Below, piece by piece: positions 1 through 9,465 of a stretch of DNA of 64,000 nt. This DNA is from Devosia sp. Root436 (GTDB lineage Bacteria; Pseudomonadota; Alphaproteobacteria; Rhizobiales; Devosiaceae): assembly GCF_001426345.1 (NCBI RefSeq), contig NZ_LMEM01000009.1, positions 636,540 through 700,539 of the forward strand, given 5' to 3'. Under the pieces are notes generated by a model. That model ran no database searches. It saw nothing but the letters and a program-made list of their open reading frames with translations, and was not told the DNA's origin. The stretch's first letter is position 1; every line of letters begins with the position of its first letter. The position numbers and the translations under genes are program-made.

Positions 1-254
1 CCATAAAGCACCGAGCGTATACCTTCGTAGAAGGCCAACGCTTCACTAGCCCCGTTCCCGATGGCCCTGCGGCATACTTCCAGATAGTTCAAGCCTATAT
101 CGGAAGGCTTTTCGTTGTTTGCACTCTCGCCAAACTCCCGCCAGGCGCGGTTCACCGCGATGATGGTACCGCCCTTGTCCAAGACGCAAATATGCGACGT
201 CAGTGCGTCGATGACGGCAACGGCCAAACCTTCCGCGCTTTCGATTGCGCGCAT
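1..254 (-). CDS. PAS-domain sensory protein, N-terminal fragment
   Basis: This gene starts at an ATG at 254 and runs off the left edge, so only 84 residues are visible. A ribosome site AGGGAGG lies just upstream of the ATG. The visible protein has a typical PAS start: a short helix, then ICVLDKGGTIIAVNRAW, then an acidic stretch and a segment with NYLEVCRRAIG, the usual order in PAS sensor proteins of Proteobacteria. The output domain (kinase, cyclase or HTH) is outside the window. The PAS assignment is fairly safe; ligand and output are unknown. Confidence 0.7.
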   Translation of the reverse strand, partial: MRAIESAEGLAVAVIDALTSHICVLDKGGTIIAVNRAWREFGESANNEKPSDIGLNYLEVCRRAIGNGASEALAFYEGIRSVLY

Positions 255-942
255 CAGCCCTCCCTGAGACTACGGTCTCCCATAAGCTTGCCGAGTTTGA
301 GCGAAAAAGATCAAAAGTGTCTGAAGGCGCGCCAAGCCAGATCAGACCTCAACTGCCCGTTTCAATTCGCTTACTGGTCTGTTGAACATGAAGAATCAGC
401 TACGGCGCTGAAGGCGATCCATTCATCCTTCATCTTGGCAAATCATCGGCGAGCGATACGCCATCAGGGAAGCATGGATTGGCATTGCGTACAACGCGGC
501 GGATCGGCATGACGGAGCCCAACGAGGAGTGGTCGCTTCTCTCGTTATGTTCGCAGGTCACGCATTCGAAAATCCGGCGGTGCAGCATAATGCTCAGAGC
601 CACGCAATTTCGCAGCGTAGGCAAGTGCGGACAAGGATAGTAGCGCGGTATGCGCGGGGCGCTTTCACAAGCCCACCGAAAAGGGAAGCCAATCAGCGTA
701 GCGAGTCCACTCTGGTCGGCTTCATGTAAGCGCGCACAACTGCCCCCGCTGGCGATCTGATCGGCGGACCAGCCGCAGCCATGCCGAGCATGGCTGCGGG
801 ATAGCCCCGTCAGGGATAGTGCCGGCATGGGCAACCTTCACCAGCGCAGGTGCCAAGCACGTCGGCATCCAGAGCGGGACCCGTATCAAGGAGTAGGCTG
901 GGCGGACTTTGGGCGGGATAGATAACCTCAACATGCAAACGC
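255..942. other. intergenic, no supported gene
   Basis: Open frames here (for example 430-834 on the minus strand and 192-512 on the plus strand) have no recognisable domain, no good ribosome site, and compositions typical of GC-rich chance frames. The only clear structure is a perfect hairpin: arms CCGCAGCCATG at 773-783 and CATGGCTGCGG at 789-799 with a 5-base loop. It lies about 145 bp beyond the dabA stop and lacks a T-tract, so it may be a processing or attenuation structure rather than a classical terminator. Confidence 0.5.
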
Positions 943-3390
943 TCATCTATGCGGCACTCGCTCAAGGTTCTCGTTGCCGACGCAGCACTCCCAGAGCAGG
1001 CCGGCCTTGTACCGCCAGGCCATTCGACCTTCATCGTCGAGGGCGAACAGGTGGAGCCAGCGATTGTCGAATAATACGCGGATTTCTGGGTGACGCTCCA
1101 AGATGCCGGTGATCACGTCGCGCGGAGCCTCGATCAGCACGGAAAGCCGCAGCGGTTCATGGTTCAGTTGATCGCCGTCGTGAACTGATTGCCACGGCAG
1201 TCCCGCACGCAGTAGTCCGCCATTGCCTTCTACAACGCCGATACCACCGGTGACATTATGGAGCAGTTTGTTGCCTGCGCCGAAGACGCCGGGCGCAACG
1301 GTCGAACCATAATATTGAAGGCTGATCCAGCTCGCGACAACCACCGGCGCCGTCAGGATCAGCTCCAGTACGCCAAAACCTTCGTCCCGCCGCCATTCAT
1401 AGTCGTGGAGGAAGGCACGGCCCGCAAGATCACGCGCTGCTGTGCGCGACCGAGGCGCCGCAATAAAGGCCTGGCAGCCGGCAAGCGCCCATTCAGGACG
1501 TAGCTCGGCCCAATCGCGGGCGCGGTGGTGTATATCTTGAGCGCGATGGGCACGCGGCAGTCGCTGGGCACGCTCTGCCCGTGCCAAAGCGCCAGCCGAT
1601 GCCAGCCAACTCTTTGCCTGGTCGAGAGTCTGAGCATGTGCTGTCGAAGGATGATCGGCGGCGTATACCGTAACGTCGTCCGTCGTTGTGTCGTGTAGCG
1701 CCGCCAGGAAAAGCGTATCCTCGGGAATATTGATGCCGCGCTCGGCCAATCCAACGCGCACTTCCCGATCGTTGAGCAGCGAGGCGAGCAACCGCGCGTT
1801 CACTTCGCCCGAATAGCCGCCGCATGCGCCGCAATGCAGCGCACTTGCATGGGGATTGTTGACCACATTGGAGCCGTGTCCGGCAAGCAGGACGAGCTTT
1901 GCGAAGGTCTCGGTGAGCGACATCGCTTTCAGCACATTAGCGGCCATGGTGAGCCGGGTGTTCAGCTCAAGCGCGTCGGCTGGGCGGGGCGCAGGATCGT
2001 TCGCCGCCGCATGGCGGCTCAGAGCCAGTCCGTCACGCAGGAGCTTACCAACATAGATCGGCCCGGTGGCCTCAACGAATGCGAATGAGGAGATGGCCGC
2101 AAGTTTGAAGCGGCCCCACGCGCGTTTCGCACGCGCCGTGATACGCGCGGCCAGATCCGCCCGTTCCGTTGTTGGCGCAGGCTCCCCCGAGGAGGTAAAT
2201 AGCCCCGGCGTCAGCAGTACTGGCAGACGCGCCTCCACCACGTCTGAAGCAAAGCTGCGATGACCGATGCCCAGTCCGAAAAATCCTGCGAAGCCCAGCG
2301 TCCGGATACCGGGATCGAGACTTTCGAGGGCCCGGCGAAATACCTCCGACCGCACGTCGATGCAGAAAGCCATCTGGAGGACGGGGCGATCAGGCACTGT
2401 CAGGGTGGTTGGTCTTCGGGCGAGAAGCATCTGGAGCCGCCGCTGGGCGGCTCGTTCGGCAGCTTCCTGAAGAATGGCGTTGACGCCGTCGTCCAGGGTA
2501 GCGAGTACCGGCTCGGCGTAGGCAGCGATGGTGGACTGCCACTGCGGCCGGAGGGGCGAGCTGTATTGGCGCATTAGCGCCACGTCCCAGATCACTCGGA
2601 TGGCAAGAAGGTCCGTTACGCTCGTATCGTTCGCGCCGCTGAGCTCCGCTTGCCAGAGCCGATGGCGCGCGATCTGACCCCACCCCCCGAGACCAGCAAG
2701 CAGCCGGTGGAAATAGCTCTCCAAAGCCTCCGCTGGGAGTTCCAGGCGCGCAACGCACTCGACGAGCGCAGCCTCGGCCGTCGCCGGCGCATCGGCGACG
2801 TACTGTGCGAACCCCGCAAGGCCGGCAATTTCGGGCGTCAGGTCGTGGATCGCGAATCCGTGCCATGCCGCATAGGCGCTAGGTGACTGCGGAAACGGCC
2901 AAAGTGCCTGCCCCTCGTCGAAGTACCCAGCCGCCCAATGACTAATGCGCTCATTGACGATGCCGGGCCAGTCGATCCCAGCTACATTGCGCGCCAGTTC
3001 AGCGACCGTCGGCACGGCATGCGACACTGCCCCTTCGACTTGAGCGGTCCGCTTAAGCGCAACAAGCGTGTCGGGCCGAAGCGCTGCAGGAGCTGCATTG
3101 AAGGCGCCCGCCAGATCGATCTCGGCGATGTCGCCGGAACGCAGCCGCTCCAGGTACCATGCCCGGGGCATGGTCAGCGCGATGCCGGCGACGCGCCGCA
3201 GGCGTGCCGCCGCGATGGCGAGCGGCTCGCCAACTTGCCCAAGGAACGGATTGACTGCCACGCTTGAGACGAGTGGCCAAGCCGGAGGAATGGCGCGCGC
3301 CGCGCGGTCTGCCGCCTTGATAACGTCAGCGGGGGACAGGAGCGCGGCTTTGGTTGTGGTCACCAGCATCGGTTTTATCCCTGCTTGCAT
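943..3390 (-). CDS. dabA: DabA, inorganic-carbon uptake subunit (DUF2309/UPF0753)
   Basis: DabA is the soluble, carbonic-anhydrase-like subunit of the DAB CO2/bicarbonate accumulation system, which works with the membrane protein DabB on the cytoplasmic face. The 815-residue length is normal for the family. The beta-carbonic-anhydrase-like zinc site is present: C343, D345 and R347 in FCIDVRSE, then H505 in LLAGHGSN and C520 in ALHCGACGG. The gene follows dabB by 4 bp and is cotranscribed with it. The start is either ATG 3390 or ATG 3369 (MLVTTTK), which has an AGGGA site at good spacing; both are possible. A LysR gene is divergent to the operon. Family assignment is secure; whether it serves autotrophy or anaplerotic CO2 supply is not visible. 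Confidence 0.92.
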   Translation of the reverse strand: MQAGIKPMLVTTTKAALLSPADVIKAADRAARAIPPAWPLVSSVAVNPFLGQVGEPLAIAAARLRRVAGIALTMPRAWYLERLRSGDIAEIDLAGAFNAAPAALRPDTLVALKRTAQVEGAVSHAVPTVAELARNVAGIDWPGIVNERISHWAAGYFDEGQALWPFPQSPSAYAAWHGFAIHDLTPEIAGLAGFAQYVADAPATAEAALVECVARLELPAEALESYFHRLLAGLGGWGQIARHRLWQAELSGANDTSVTDLLAIRVIWDVALMRQYSSPLRPQWQSTIAAYAEPVLATLDDGVNAILQEAAERAAQRRLQMLLARRPTTLTVPDRPVLQMAFCIDVRSEVFRRALESLDPGIRTLGFAGFFGLGIGHRSFASDVVEARLPVLLTPGLFTSSGEPAPTTERADLAARITARAKRAWGRFKLAAISSFAFVEATGPIYVGKLLRDGLALSRHAAANDPAPRPADALELNTRLTMAANVLKAMSLTETFAKLVLLAGHGSNVVNNPHASALHCGACGGYSGEVNARLLASLLNDREVRVGLAERGINIPEDTLFLAALHDTTTDDVTVYAADHPSTAHAQTLDQAKSWLASAGALARAERAQRLPRAHRAQDIHHRARDWAELRPEWALAGCQAFIAAPRSRTAARDLAGRAFLHDYEWRRDEGFGVLELILTAPVVVASWISLQYYGSTVAPGVFGAGNKLLHNVTGGIGVVEGNGGLLRAGLPWQSVHDGDQLNHEPLRLSVLIEAPRDVITGILERHPEIRVLFDNRWLHLFALDDEGRMAWRYKAGLLWECCVGNENLERVPHR

Positions 3391-3394
3391 CGGT

Positions 3395-4966
3395 TCACGA
3401 CACCTTGCGAACGGACCAACCGCCCAGCACGCGATCGGTAATGGCGTTGACGTAAAGGCCGTTGGAAAGATGAACGCGCAGTCCTGTGACGGCGGGGTGC
3501 GAAGCCCAGTGCGGGAAGAGCGCCTGCGCTACTGCAACCAGCCCGAAACTCAGGACTGCGAGCGCCATCAGGGTCCATTCTAAACGCCCTGGCACCGGTG
3601 CCGCCGGCAGAACCTCCACCGTCAGCCATTCGGCCAAGGTTTGGAGCGTAAAATATCCAACCGCGGCGGCGCTGGCATAGATCGCGGTCTTGCGTGTTAG
3701 GGGCCGGGGCGCGGCATCGGCGAGCCCTTGGGCCAGAAGATAGGCGACACCGAAAATCAGAATAGTGCCAAGCGCAAGTGCCTGAGGCGACTTGTATTCA
3801 AAACCGAAAGCGAAGCCAAACGCCGCACCGATCCCAGCATAGATCCCAAGCCCGATCACGAAGGCTCGGCCTACGGCGTGCGCGTCGGGAACCGCGATCG
3901 GTCCTGGCCGGCGAATGGCCGCAACCTGCTCGACCGCCTCACCAGATGCCAGAAACGAATGTGCTTTATAAAGGGAGTGCGCCACCACGTGGAGCAATGC
4001 CAGGGGAAACAGCCCAAGACCGCATTGTAGCATCATGAACCCCATTTGCGCGACCGTTGACCAGGCGAGTGAGGTTTTGATCGCAGGCTGAGTGAGCATG
4101 ACGAGCGCACCAAACAGCGCCGTAAAGCCGCCTACCATGGCCAGCACCGCGAGAACCCCAGGGGCCAAAAGCATTAAGTCGGCGAAACGGATCAGCAGAA
4201 AGCCGCCGGCATTGATCACACCGGCATGAAGAAGAGCCGAGACTGGCGTCGGCGCCTCCATAACCTCGGTGAGCCAGCCATGTGTCGGGAATTGCGCCGA
4301 TTTCAGGACCGCCGCGAGCGCGAGTAGGGAGACGGCCATGACTATAAGCCCTGATGCATCGCTGGTCCGGGCAAGTGCATTAATCGTGGCAATGTCGGTC
4401 GTGCCGAACCTGGCCCAGATGAGGATTACTGCAACAATCAGTGCGATGGCGCCGATCGTCGAGAACAGGCGCTTCTTGCTGGCCGCCCGCTGCGCCGCCA
4501 CACGCTCGGGATAGAACAATAGCAGACGGTGCAACGCGAAACTGGTCGTGATCCACGCCGCAACCAGTTGGAATAGATTTCCTGCCTGTACCAGAAGCAA
4601 GACGGCCGCAAGCGCAGCGCATAGCCACCCGATGAAACTTCCCTGCCGTGCTTCACCATCGAGATAGGTGCGCGCGTACCTCACCACGATCCAGCCGATG
4701 AAGGCGACCAGGAGAAGCATGGTCACGCTCACTGCATCAAGACGCGAAGACAGGCCATTGCCGCTCCAACCGATGAGCTCACTATCGCCGGCGCCACGCA
4801 AAACCAGGAGCGCAAGCGAGGCCATCGCGGTCAGCAGCGCGCCTAGCGCGGCACCTTCCGCGATGGCCGGCACCAGAGGGGGGCGGCGGCCATTACGCAC
4901 AAATCCAAGAGTGGCCGCAATGAACAGTACGAGTGGTGCAAAAAGCGGGAGCAGATAAAGCGACAA
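3395..4966 (-). CDS. dabB: DabB, membrane subunit of DAB carbon-uptake system (NuoL/MnhA-like)
   Basis: This 523-residue polytopic protein belongs to the proton-translocating NuoL/MrpA superfamily. It shows the family's conserved membrane motifs: [21 protein letters not shown] around residues 225-245, and [20 protein letters not shown] around 325-345. In the DAB system this subunit is proposed to couple cation flow to vectorial CO2 hydration by DabA, which is encoded immediately downstream. The start appears to be a TTG at 4966 (reading [12 protein letters not shown] after formyl-Met), with GGGG about ten bases upstream; no ATG exists nearby in frame. The pairing with dabA separates it from a true Nuo or Mrp subunit, since no other subunits of those complexes are here. 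Confidence 0.9.
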   Translation of the reverse strand: MSLYLLPLFAPLVLFIAATLGFVRNGRRPPLVPAIAEGAALGALLTAMASLALLVLRGAGDSELIGWSGNGLSSRLDAVSVTMLLLVAFIGWIVVRYARTYLDGEARQGSFIGWLCAALAAVLLLVQAGNLFQLVAAWITTSFALHRLLLFYPERVAAQRAASKKRLFSTIGAIALIVAVILIWARFGTTDIATINALARTSDASGLIVMAVSLLALAAVLKSAQFPTHGWLTEVMEAPTPVSALLHAGVINAGGFLLIRFADLMLLAPGVLAVLAMVGGFTALFGALVMLTQPAIKTSLAWSTVAQMGFMMLQCGLGLFPLALLHVVAHSLYKAHSFLASGEAVEQVAAIRRPGPIAVPDAHAVGRAFVIGLGIYAGIGAAFGFAFGFEYKSPQALALGTILIFGVAYLLAQGLADAAPRPLTRKTAIYASAAAVGYFTLQTLAEWLTVEVLPAAPVPGRLEWTLMALAVLSFGLVAVAQALFPHWASHPAVTGLRVHLSNGLYVNAITDRVLGGWSVRKVS

Positions 4967-5050
4967 GGCAGTACCCCAAAGTCGATTAAGGTCGGCCGTT
5001 GAGTATCATCGGTAGGATGGGGAAAAAAATTCATTGTTGACGGGAAATCG

Positions 5051-5065
5051 TTCTCTATTATCGAA
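5051..5065. promoter_or_regulatory. LysR-type operator (T-N11-A) between dabB and lysR
   Basis: TTCTCTATTATCGAA is an interrupted dyad TTC-N9-GAA containing the LysR-family T-N11-A core (T at 5052, A at 5064). It ends 4 bp before the regulator ATG and lies between the divergent regulator and dabBA. Such a position fits autoregulation by the regulator. It is a sequence match only. Confidence 0.45.
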
Positions 5066-5069
5066 CGTT

Positions 5070-5960
5070 ATGACCACACTCAATTACAACCATCTGCGCT
5101 ACTTTTGGGCTGTCGCTCATGACGGCCAACTCACGCGCACGGCACAACGGTTGAACGTGACGCAGTCTGCGCTCTCCGTGCAGATCCGCAAACTCGAGGA
5201 ACGCCTGGGTCATTCACTGTTCGAACGAAGGGGACGCCAGCTACATCTGACCGAAGCTGGACAAATCGTTCTCGACCATGCCGACGCGATCTTTGCCACC
5301 GGCCAAGAGTTGCTGGACACTCTGAGACAATCGGGCGCAGCGCGGCAGGCTTTGCGCGTCGGTTCACTCGCCACCCTGTCGCGTAACTTTCAGATGGAAT
5401 TCCTCCGACCTGTACTCGGCAGGACAGATATCGACCTGATCCTTCGCTCGGGCAGTGCCGGCGAACTGTTACGCGCGCTCCAAGCGCTCAATCTCGACGT
5501 GGTGCTCCTCAATCAGGCGCCAGCAAATGATGCGCTGACCCCACTTGTCACGCATCGTCTAGCCGAGCGCTCAGTCAGTCTGGTGGGTACACCGGACCGT
5601 CTGCGAGACGCTGCGAATCTGGCCGATCGACTGCGGACCCACCCGATCATTCTGCCCATGGCGGACACCAGTGTGCGCATTGGCTTCGACGCGCTCGCCG
5701 ACCACCTCGGCGTCCGTCCGCAGATCGTTGCCGAGGTAGAGGACATGGCAATGATGCGACTGCTCGCCCGCGAGGACATTGGGCTGGCGGTCCTTCCGCC
5801 CATCGTCGTCAAAGACGAGATTTCAGGAGGTGTATTGACCGAGGGCGATCAATTGCCGGGGATTTTCGAAACCTTTTACGCGGTCACTATGGCGCGGCGG
5901 TTCCCCAATCCGCTTGTGAGGGCGCTTTTGCAACCGCCGAGCTCCCCGGGATTTGTGTAG
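5070..5960 (+). CDS. LysR-family transcriptional regulator of the dab operon
   Basis: A 296-residue LysR protein. The N-terminal winged helix-turn-helix covers about residues 1-60 (NYNHLRYFWAVAHDGQLTR, then TQSALSVQIRKLEERLG), followed by a substrate-binding domain to the C-terminus. The start is taken as ATG 5070, which gives the usual MTTLNYNHLRYFW beginning; an in-frame codon at 5034 would add 12 residues without support. The NhaR-like N-terminus NYNHLRYFW is seen in regulators next to dab and cbb genes. It is transcribed divergently from dabBA and probably controls them in response to carbon status; the ligand is not known. Confidence 0.88.
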   Translation: MTTLNYNHLRYFWAVAHDGQLTRTAQRLNVTQSALSVQIRKLEERLGHSLFERRGRQLHLTEAGQIVLDHADAIFATGQELLDTLRQSGAARQALRVGSLATLSRNFQMEFLRPVLGRTDIDLILRSGSAGELLRALQALNLDVVLLNQAPANDALTPLVTHRLAERSVSLVGTPDRLRDAANLADRLRTHPIILPMADTSVRIGFDALADHLGVRPQIVAEVEDMAMMRLLAREDIGLAVLPPIVVKDEISGGVLTEGDQLPGIFETFYAVTMARRFPNPLVRALLQPPSSPGFV

Positions 5961-5962
5961 GC

Positions 5963-6375
5963 TCAGGCGCGCCCTGCCCTGTCCACGACAGCTCCAGGCG
6001 TCATGCTGGCATCGTCGACTTGCGACGATCCCAAAATGTGCATGACGCTTTGGCCTTGACCGGCTGCAAAGGGCTCTGTCAGCGCATAATCCGCATAGTT
6101 ACGGAAGCTGCGTACACGCCAAAGTCCGTTCGGAGACGGCTCCGTCTTCAGCGATTTTGCGCGAAGCCCGCGCAACTCCCCAATATGCTCGTAACTGATC
6201 TGGTGTCAGCGCTGCGGGGAGGCTGTCGCCGTTGAACTGCGGATTTGTTCGCGAACGCGGCATCGATCTCACATCAACAACGGAATCAACACGGGACTCC
6301 CTGCAGATCGACGAATTCGGCAGTCGTTCTTGTGGAGTGGCCGATTGTGAAGAAGGTATTCGTGTCTGCCTCCAC
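5963..6375 (-). pseudogene. decayed DUF488-family gene
   Basis: DUF488 proteins are small (about 150-180 residues) and of uncertain function. Pieces of one are read in order on the minus strand in different frames: from GTG 6375, FFTIGHSTRTTAEFVDL; then DSVVDVRSMPRSRTNPQFNG and SLPAALTPDQ; then ISYEHIGELRGLRAKS and SFRNYADYALTEPFAAG; then VMHILGSSQ. The first frame stops at 6288-6286, a second shift falls after TPDQ, and the block between FAAG and the HILG end is too short, which implies an internal deletion of some 35-40 codons. The GTG overlaps the stop of the upstream marR gene (TAGTG), so the two once formed a coupled operon. Confidence 0.75.
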
Positions 6376-6866
6376 TAAGTGAGTGATAGCGTCTCGGCAG
6401 GCGCGCTGCCCGACACAGGCATCCCCCTCAGTTGCTGGAGGCAGTCTGCCAGGAGCGGCTCGTGACGCCCCAACTCAACGGCGTGATCTTTTGCAAGCCG
6501 CGAAAGGATGTCTCTTCCCTTGCTCGTGAGCGAGACAAGAACCATGCGACCGTCCACAGCGGACTTGCGACGCCGTACCAGCTTCATTGTCTCCAGCCGA
6601 TTGACGAGTTGAACTGCACCATGGGGCAGCAACAGCATGTCTTCGGCGATCTGCTTGAGACTAGCCTCGGCCCTCTGCCGCACTTTGATACAGAGCATGA
6701 CCTGATACTGCTGGGATGTGATGCCCACGGCGTTGGCGACGGAGTCGCTGTAGCTTAGAAACTGCCGGATCGCGAAGCGGAAACGCGCCAGGCTCTCGTA
6801 GTCAGGAGCCTCCTCAAGGGGACGCGCACGCGCGGCAGCCGAACCTGGATCGCGTTTCGTTGACAT
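6375..6866 (-). CDS. MarR-family transcriptional regulator
   Basis: This protein of about 163 residues has the MarR winged-helix fold. Visible parts are the dimerisation helix RFRFAIRQFLSYSDSVANAVG, the HTH QQYQVMLCIKVRQRAEASLKQIAEDMLLL, and the wing and recognition region LVNRLETMKLVRRRKSAVDGRMVLVSLTSKG with the typical DGR turn. ATG 6866 is preceded by GAGGAG; a GTG one codon upstream is also possible. It is divergent from the PQQ dehydrogenase gene, and two operator-like dyads lie between them, so it probably represses itself and possibly the dehydrogenase. MarR regulators often sense phenolic or oxidative signals; the ligand here is unknown. Confidence 0.88.
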   Translation of the reverse strand: MSTKRDPGSAAARARPLEEAPDYESLARFRFAIRQFLSYSDSVANAVGITSQQYQVMLCIKVRQRAEASLKQIAEDMLLLPHGAVQLVNRLETMKLVRRRKSAVDGRMVLVSLTSKGRDILSRLAKDHAVELGRHEPLLADCLQQLRGMPVSGSAPAETLSLT

Positions 6867-6916
6867 CACCGAATCTCCTCGATCGCACTTTTTCAGCGCG
6901 GGAGCCAGCCAGCAAG

Positions 6917-6951
6917 ATCACGCCATGACCTAATTTACATCACGGCGTGAT
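6917..6951. promoter_or_regulatory. paired MarR-like operators
   Basis: A perfect 13-bp palindrome ATCACGGCGTGAT (6939-6951) and an imperfect copy ATCACGCCATGAC (6917-6929) have centres 22 bp apart, two helical turns. They lie in the 147 bp between marR and the PQQ dehydrogenase gene. Size and symmetry fit a MarR dimer site; binding is inferred. Confidence 0.5.
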
Positions 6952-7013
6952 AAATATTTGAACCTTGTCGTGGCCGCTGTCGTTGCTCTGGTGCAGCGAC
7001 GGAGTGCACCCAA

Positions 7014-9398
7014 ATGTTTAAACGCCCCCGGCCATTGGCAATCCTGGTTAGCGCGGTTTTCGCTTTGAGCGGCATCGCCCTCGGATCTGGGGGCATTTGG
7101 CTTATCTCGCTCGGGGGAAGTTGGTATTATTTCCTCGCCGGCGTCGGCTTGCTGGCCATCGCCGTGCTGGTTTGGCGGCGTGACCCACTGGCCCTTTGGG
7201 TGGGCGGTGCAGTGGTACTTGTCTCACTGGTCTGGGCCTTGGTTGAGGTTGGGCTCGACTGGTGGCAGTTGCTGCCGCGTGGCGACTTGATCGTCATTCT
7301 CGGGTTGCTGCTGGCTCTACCATGGGTGGTCCGCGGCCTTGATCGGGAACGACCAGACAGAACACGCAAAATGGGGTGGATGGCCCTTGGGGGCACGCTG
7401 GCCGTTGCTTGTGTGATCGGTATTGCCGCGTTTATCTTGCCCAGCAACGAGCTCAATGGGCAACTGCCGACTCGTCAGGCCAGCGTCGTGGACAGCTCCG
7501 TTCCAGATGGGGACTGGCAGGCTTACGGGCGCAGCAATATGGGGCAGCGCTATTCTCCGCTGTCCCAAATCACGCCGGAAAATGTCGGTAAGCTGGACGT
7601 GGCGTGGACTTTTCACACCGGTGACGTGCGCGGAAAAGGCGATCCCGGCGAAACCACCTACGAAGTGACTCCGCTCAAGATCGGCGACACGATCTACCTC
7701 TGCACGCCGCATGACCTCGTCTTTGCCCTTGACGCCGAGACCGGCGAGAAGAAGTGGTCCTTTGATCCCAAGATCGTGCAGCCCGCGGCCAATGATACGC
7801 AGCACCTGACCTGCCGCGGCGTATCTTATGATGTCGGCGGCCGCACGATCGCACCCTCTGCCTCTGCCACCACGACGCCGGCATCGCCAGATTGTGCGCA
7901 ACGGATATTTCTGCCCACCGTCGATGCGCGCCTGATCGCACTGAGCGCCAAGACGGGAGCCGTGTGCCCCGGCTTTGGCGGGGCGGATGGGACAGTCGAT
8001 TTGTGGCAAAACATGCCCAACGTTACTGCCGGCTCGTACTATTCCACCTCGCCGCCGCTCGTGACCTCGCATCTCATCATTGTGGGTGGCGCGGTAAACG
8101 ACAACGTCTCAACCAGCGAGACCTCCGGAGTCATCCGCGCCTTCGATCTCGATACCGGCGAGCTGGTCTGGAACTGGGACTCGCTCAACCCCGAAGCAAC
8201 GGCTCCGATAGCGGCCGGGCAAACCTATTCGGTCAACTCGCCCAACAGTTGGAGCGTCTCCAGCTACGACGCCGATCTCGGCCTCGTCTATATTCCCATG
8301 GGCAATCAGCCGCCTGACCAGTATGGCGGCAATCGCAGTGCCAATGCCGAGAAGTTTTCTGCCTCGATCGTCGCGCTCAATGTGGAAACCGGCAAGCTGG
8401 CCTGGGTGTTCCAAGCCACGCACCATGACCTTTGGGACATGGACGTGCCCGCCCAGCCGAGCCTGCTAGACCTGACGATCGGCGGGGCACAAGTCCCGGC
8501 GCTGGTCGCGCCGACCAAGCAGGGCGAGATATTCGTGCTCAACCGCAAGACCGGGGAACCGCTGCTGCCCGTGACTGAAGAGCCGGTGCCACAAGGCGCA
8601 GTGGAGGGTGATCATACCGCGCCGACCCAACCATTGTCGGCACTCTCGTTCAAGCCCACGCCGCTCACTGAAGCGTCGATGTGGGGGATTACCCCATTTG
8701 ACCAGCTGGCCTGCCGCATCGCCTTCAGATCGTTGCGCTACGAGGGCCGTTTCACGCCGCCATCCACGGGCGGGACGATCGTCTATCCCGGCAATTTCGG
8801 CACCTTCAACTGGGGCGCCGTCGCCGTCGATCCGGAACGTCAGGTGGTGTTCGCCATGCCGGTCTACCTGGCTTTCACCTCGACCCTGGTGCCACGTTCA
8901 AATGCCGAAGAACGCGTCGTCACCGACCCGAACACTCCCGCCTTCAACGAGAACTTCGGCGCCCCCTATGCCGCAAAGATGGGCCCGTTCCTCAGCCCGC
9001 TGCAACTCCCGTGCCAGGCGCCGCCATGGGGCTACGTTGCTGGAGCCGATCTGACAACCGGGCAAATCGCCTACCGGCACGTCAACGGTACCGTCCAGGA
9101 TCTCTCCCCGGTGCCGGTTCCCCTCAAGATGGGTGTCCCCGGTATCGGTGGGCCGATCATCACCAAGGGCGGCGTCGCCTTCCTGTCGGGCACGCTCGAC
9201 TACTATGTCCGCGGCTACGATCTCGCCACTGGCAAGAAACTATGGGAGGCCCGACTGCCTGCTGGTGGCCAGGCCACCCCGATGACCTATTGGTCCGATG
9301 CCAGCCAGCGACAATTCCTGCTGGTCGTAGCGGGCGGGCATGGTTCGACCGGCACAGAGCCCGGTGACTCGATCATCGCCTACGCCCTCAAGAAATAG
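7014..9398 (+). CDS. gcd: membrane-bound PQQ-dependent glucose/quinate/shikimate-type dehydrogenase
   Basis: This 794-residue enzyme oxidises a sugar or polyol in the periplasm and passes electrons to ubiquinone. Residues 1-140 form the five-helix membrane anchor typical of Gcd, and residues from about 155 onward form the PQQ beta-propeller (DGDWQAYGRSNMGQRYSPL is the usual entry into the first blade). Active-site neighbourhoods of the family are present: HHDLWDMDVPAQPSL (the Asp) and APTKQGEIFVLNRKTG (the Lys). A GGAGTG site precedes ATG 7014. It is followed after 67 bp by a cytochrome b561-type protein that could share the membrane quinone pool. Glucose is the most likely substrate, but quinate/shikimate enzymes have the same layout. 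Confidence 0.88.
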   Translation: MFKRPRPLAILVSAVFALSGIALGSGGIWLISLGGSWYYFLAGVGLLAIAVLVWRRDPLALWVGGAVVLVSLVWALVEVGLDWWQLLPRGDLIVILGLLLALPWVVRGLDRERPDRTRKMGWMALGGTLAVACVIGIAAFILPSNELNGQLPTRQASVVDSSVPDGDWQAYGRSNMGQRYSPLSQITPENVGKLDVAWTFHTGDVRGKGDPGETTYEVTPLKIGDTIYLCTPHDLVFALDAETGEKKWSFDPKIVQPAANDTQHLTCRGVSYDVGGRTIAPSASATTTPASPDCAQRIFLPTVDARLIALSAKTGAVCPGFGGADGTVDLWQNMPNVTAGSYYSTSPPLVTSHLIIVGGAVNDNVSTSETSGVIRAFDLDTGELVWNWDSLNPEATAPIAAGQTYSVNSPNSWSVSSYDADLGLVYIPMGNQPPDQYGGNRSANAEKFSASIVALNVETGKLAWVFQATHHDLWDMDVPAQPSLLDLTIGGAQVPALVAPTKQGEIFVLNRKTGEPLLPVTEEPVPQGAVEGDHTAPTQPLSALSFKPTPLTEASMWGITPFDQLACRIAFRSLRYEGRFTPPSTGGTIVYPGNFGTFNWGAVAVDPERQVVFAMPVYLAFTSTLVPRSNAEERVVTDPNTPAFNENFGAPYAAKMGPFLSPLQLPCQAPPWGYVAGADLTTGQIAYRHVNGTVQDLSPVPVPLKMGVPGIGGPIITKGGVAFLSGTLDYYVRGYDLATGKKLWEARLPAGGQATPMTYWSDASQRQFLLVVAGGHGSTGTEPGDSIIAYALKK

Positions 9399-9465
9399 GG
9401 GGCACGGTTTGAGGCCTGCTGTCCTATAGGACGGCAGGCTCGAAATTTGGACGAGCGCAACGATA

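Noticed and set aside
430-834. 134-residue minus-strand frame
   Set aside because: No recognisable domain, no ribosome site, Cys/Arg/Pro-rich composition.
3395-4966. reading dabB as an NADH dehydrogenase or Mrp antiporter subunit
   Set aside because: No other Nuo or Mrp subunit is adjacent, and dabA with the intact zinc site follows directly.
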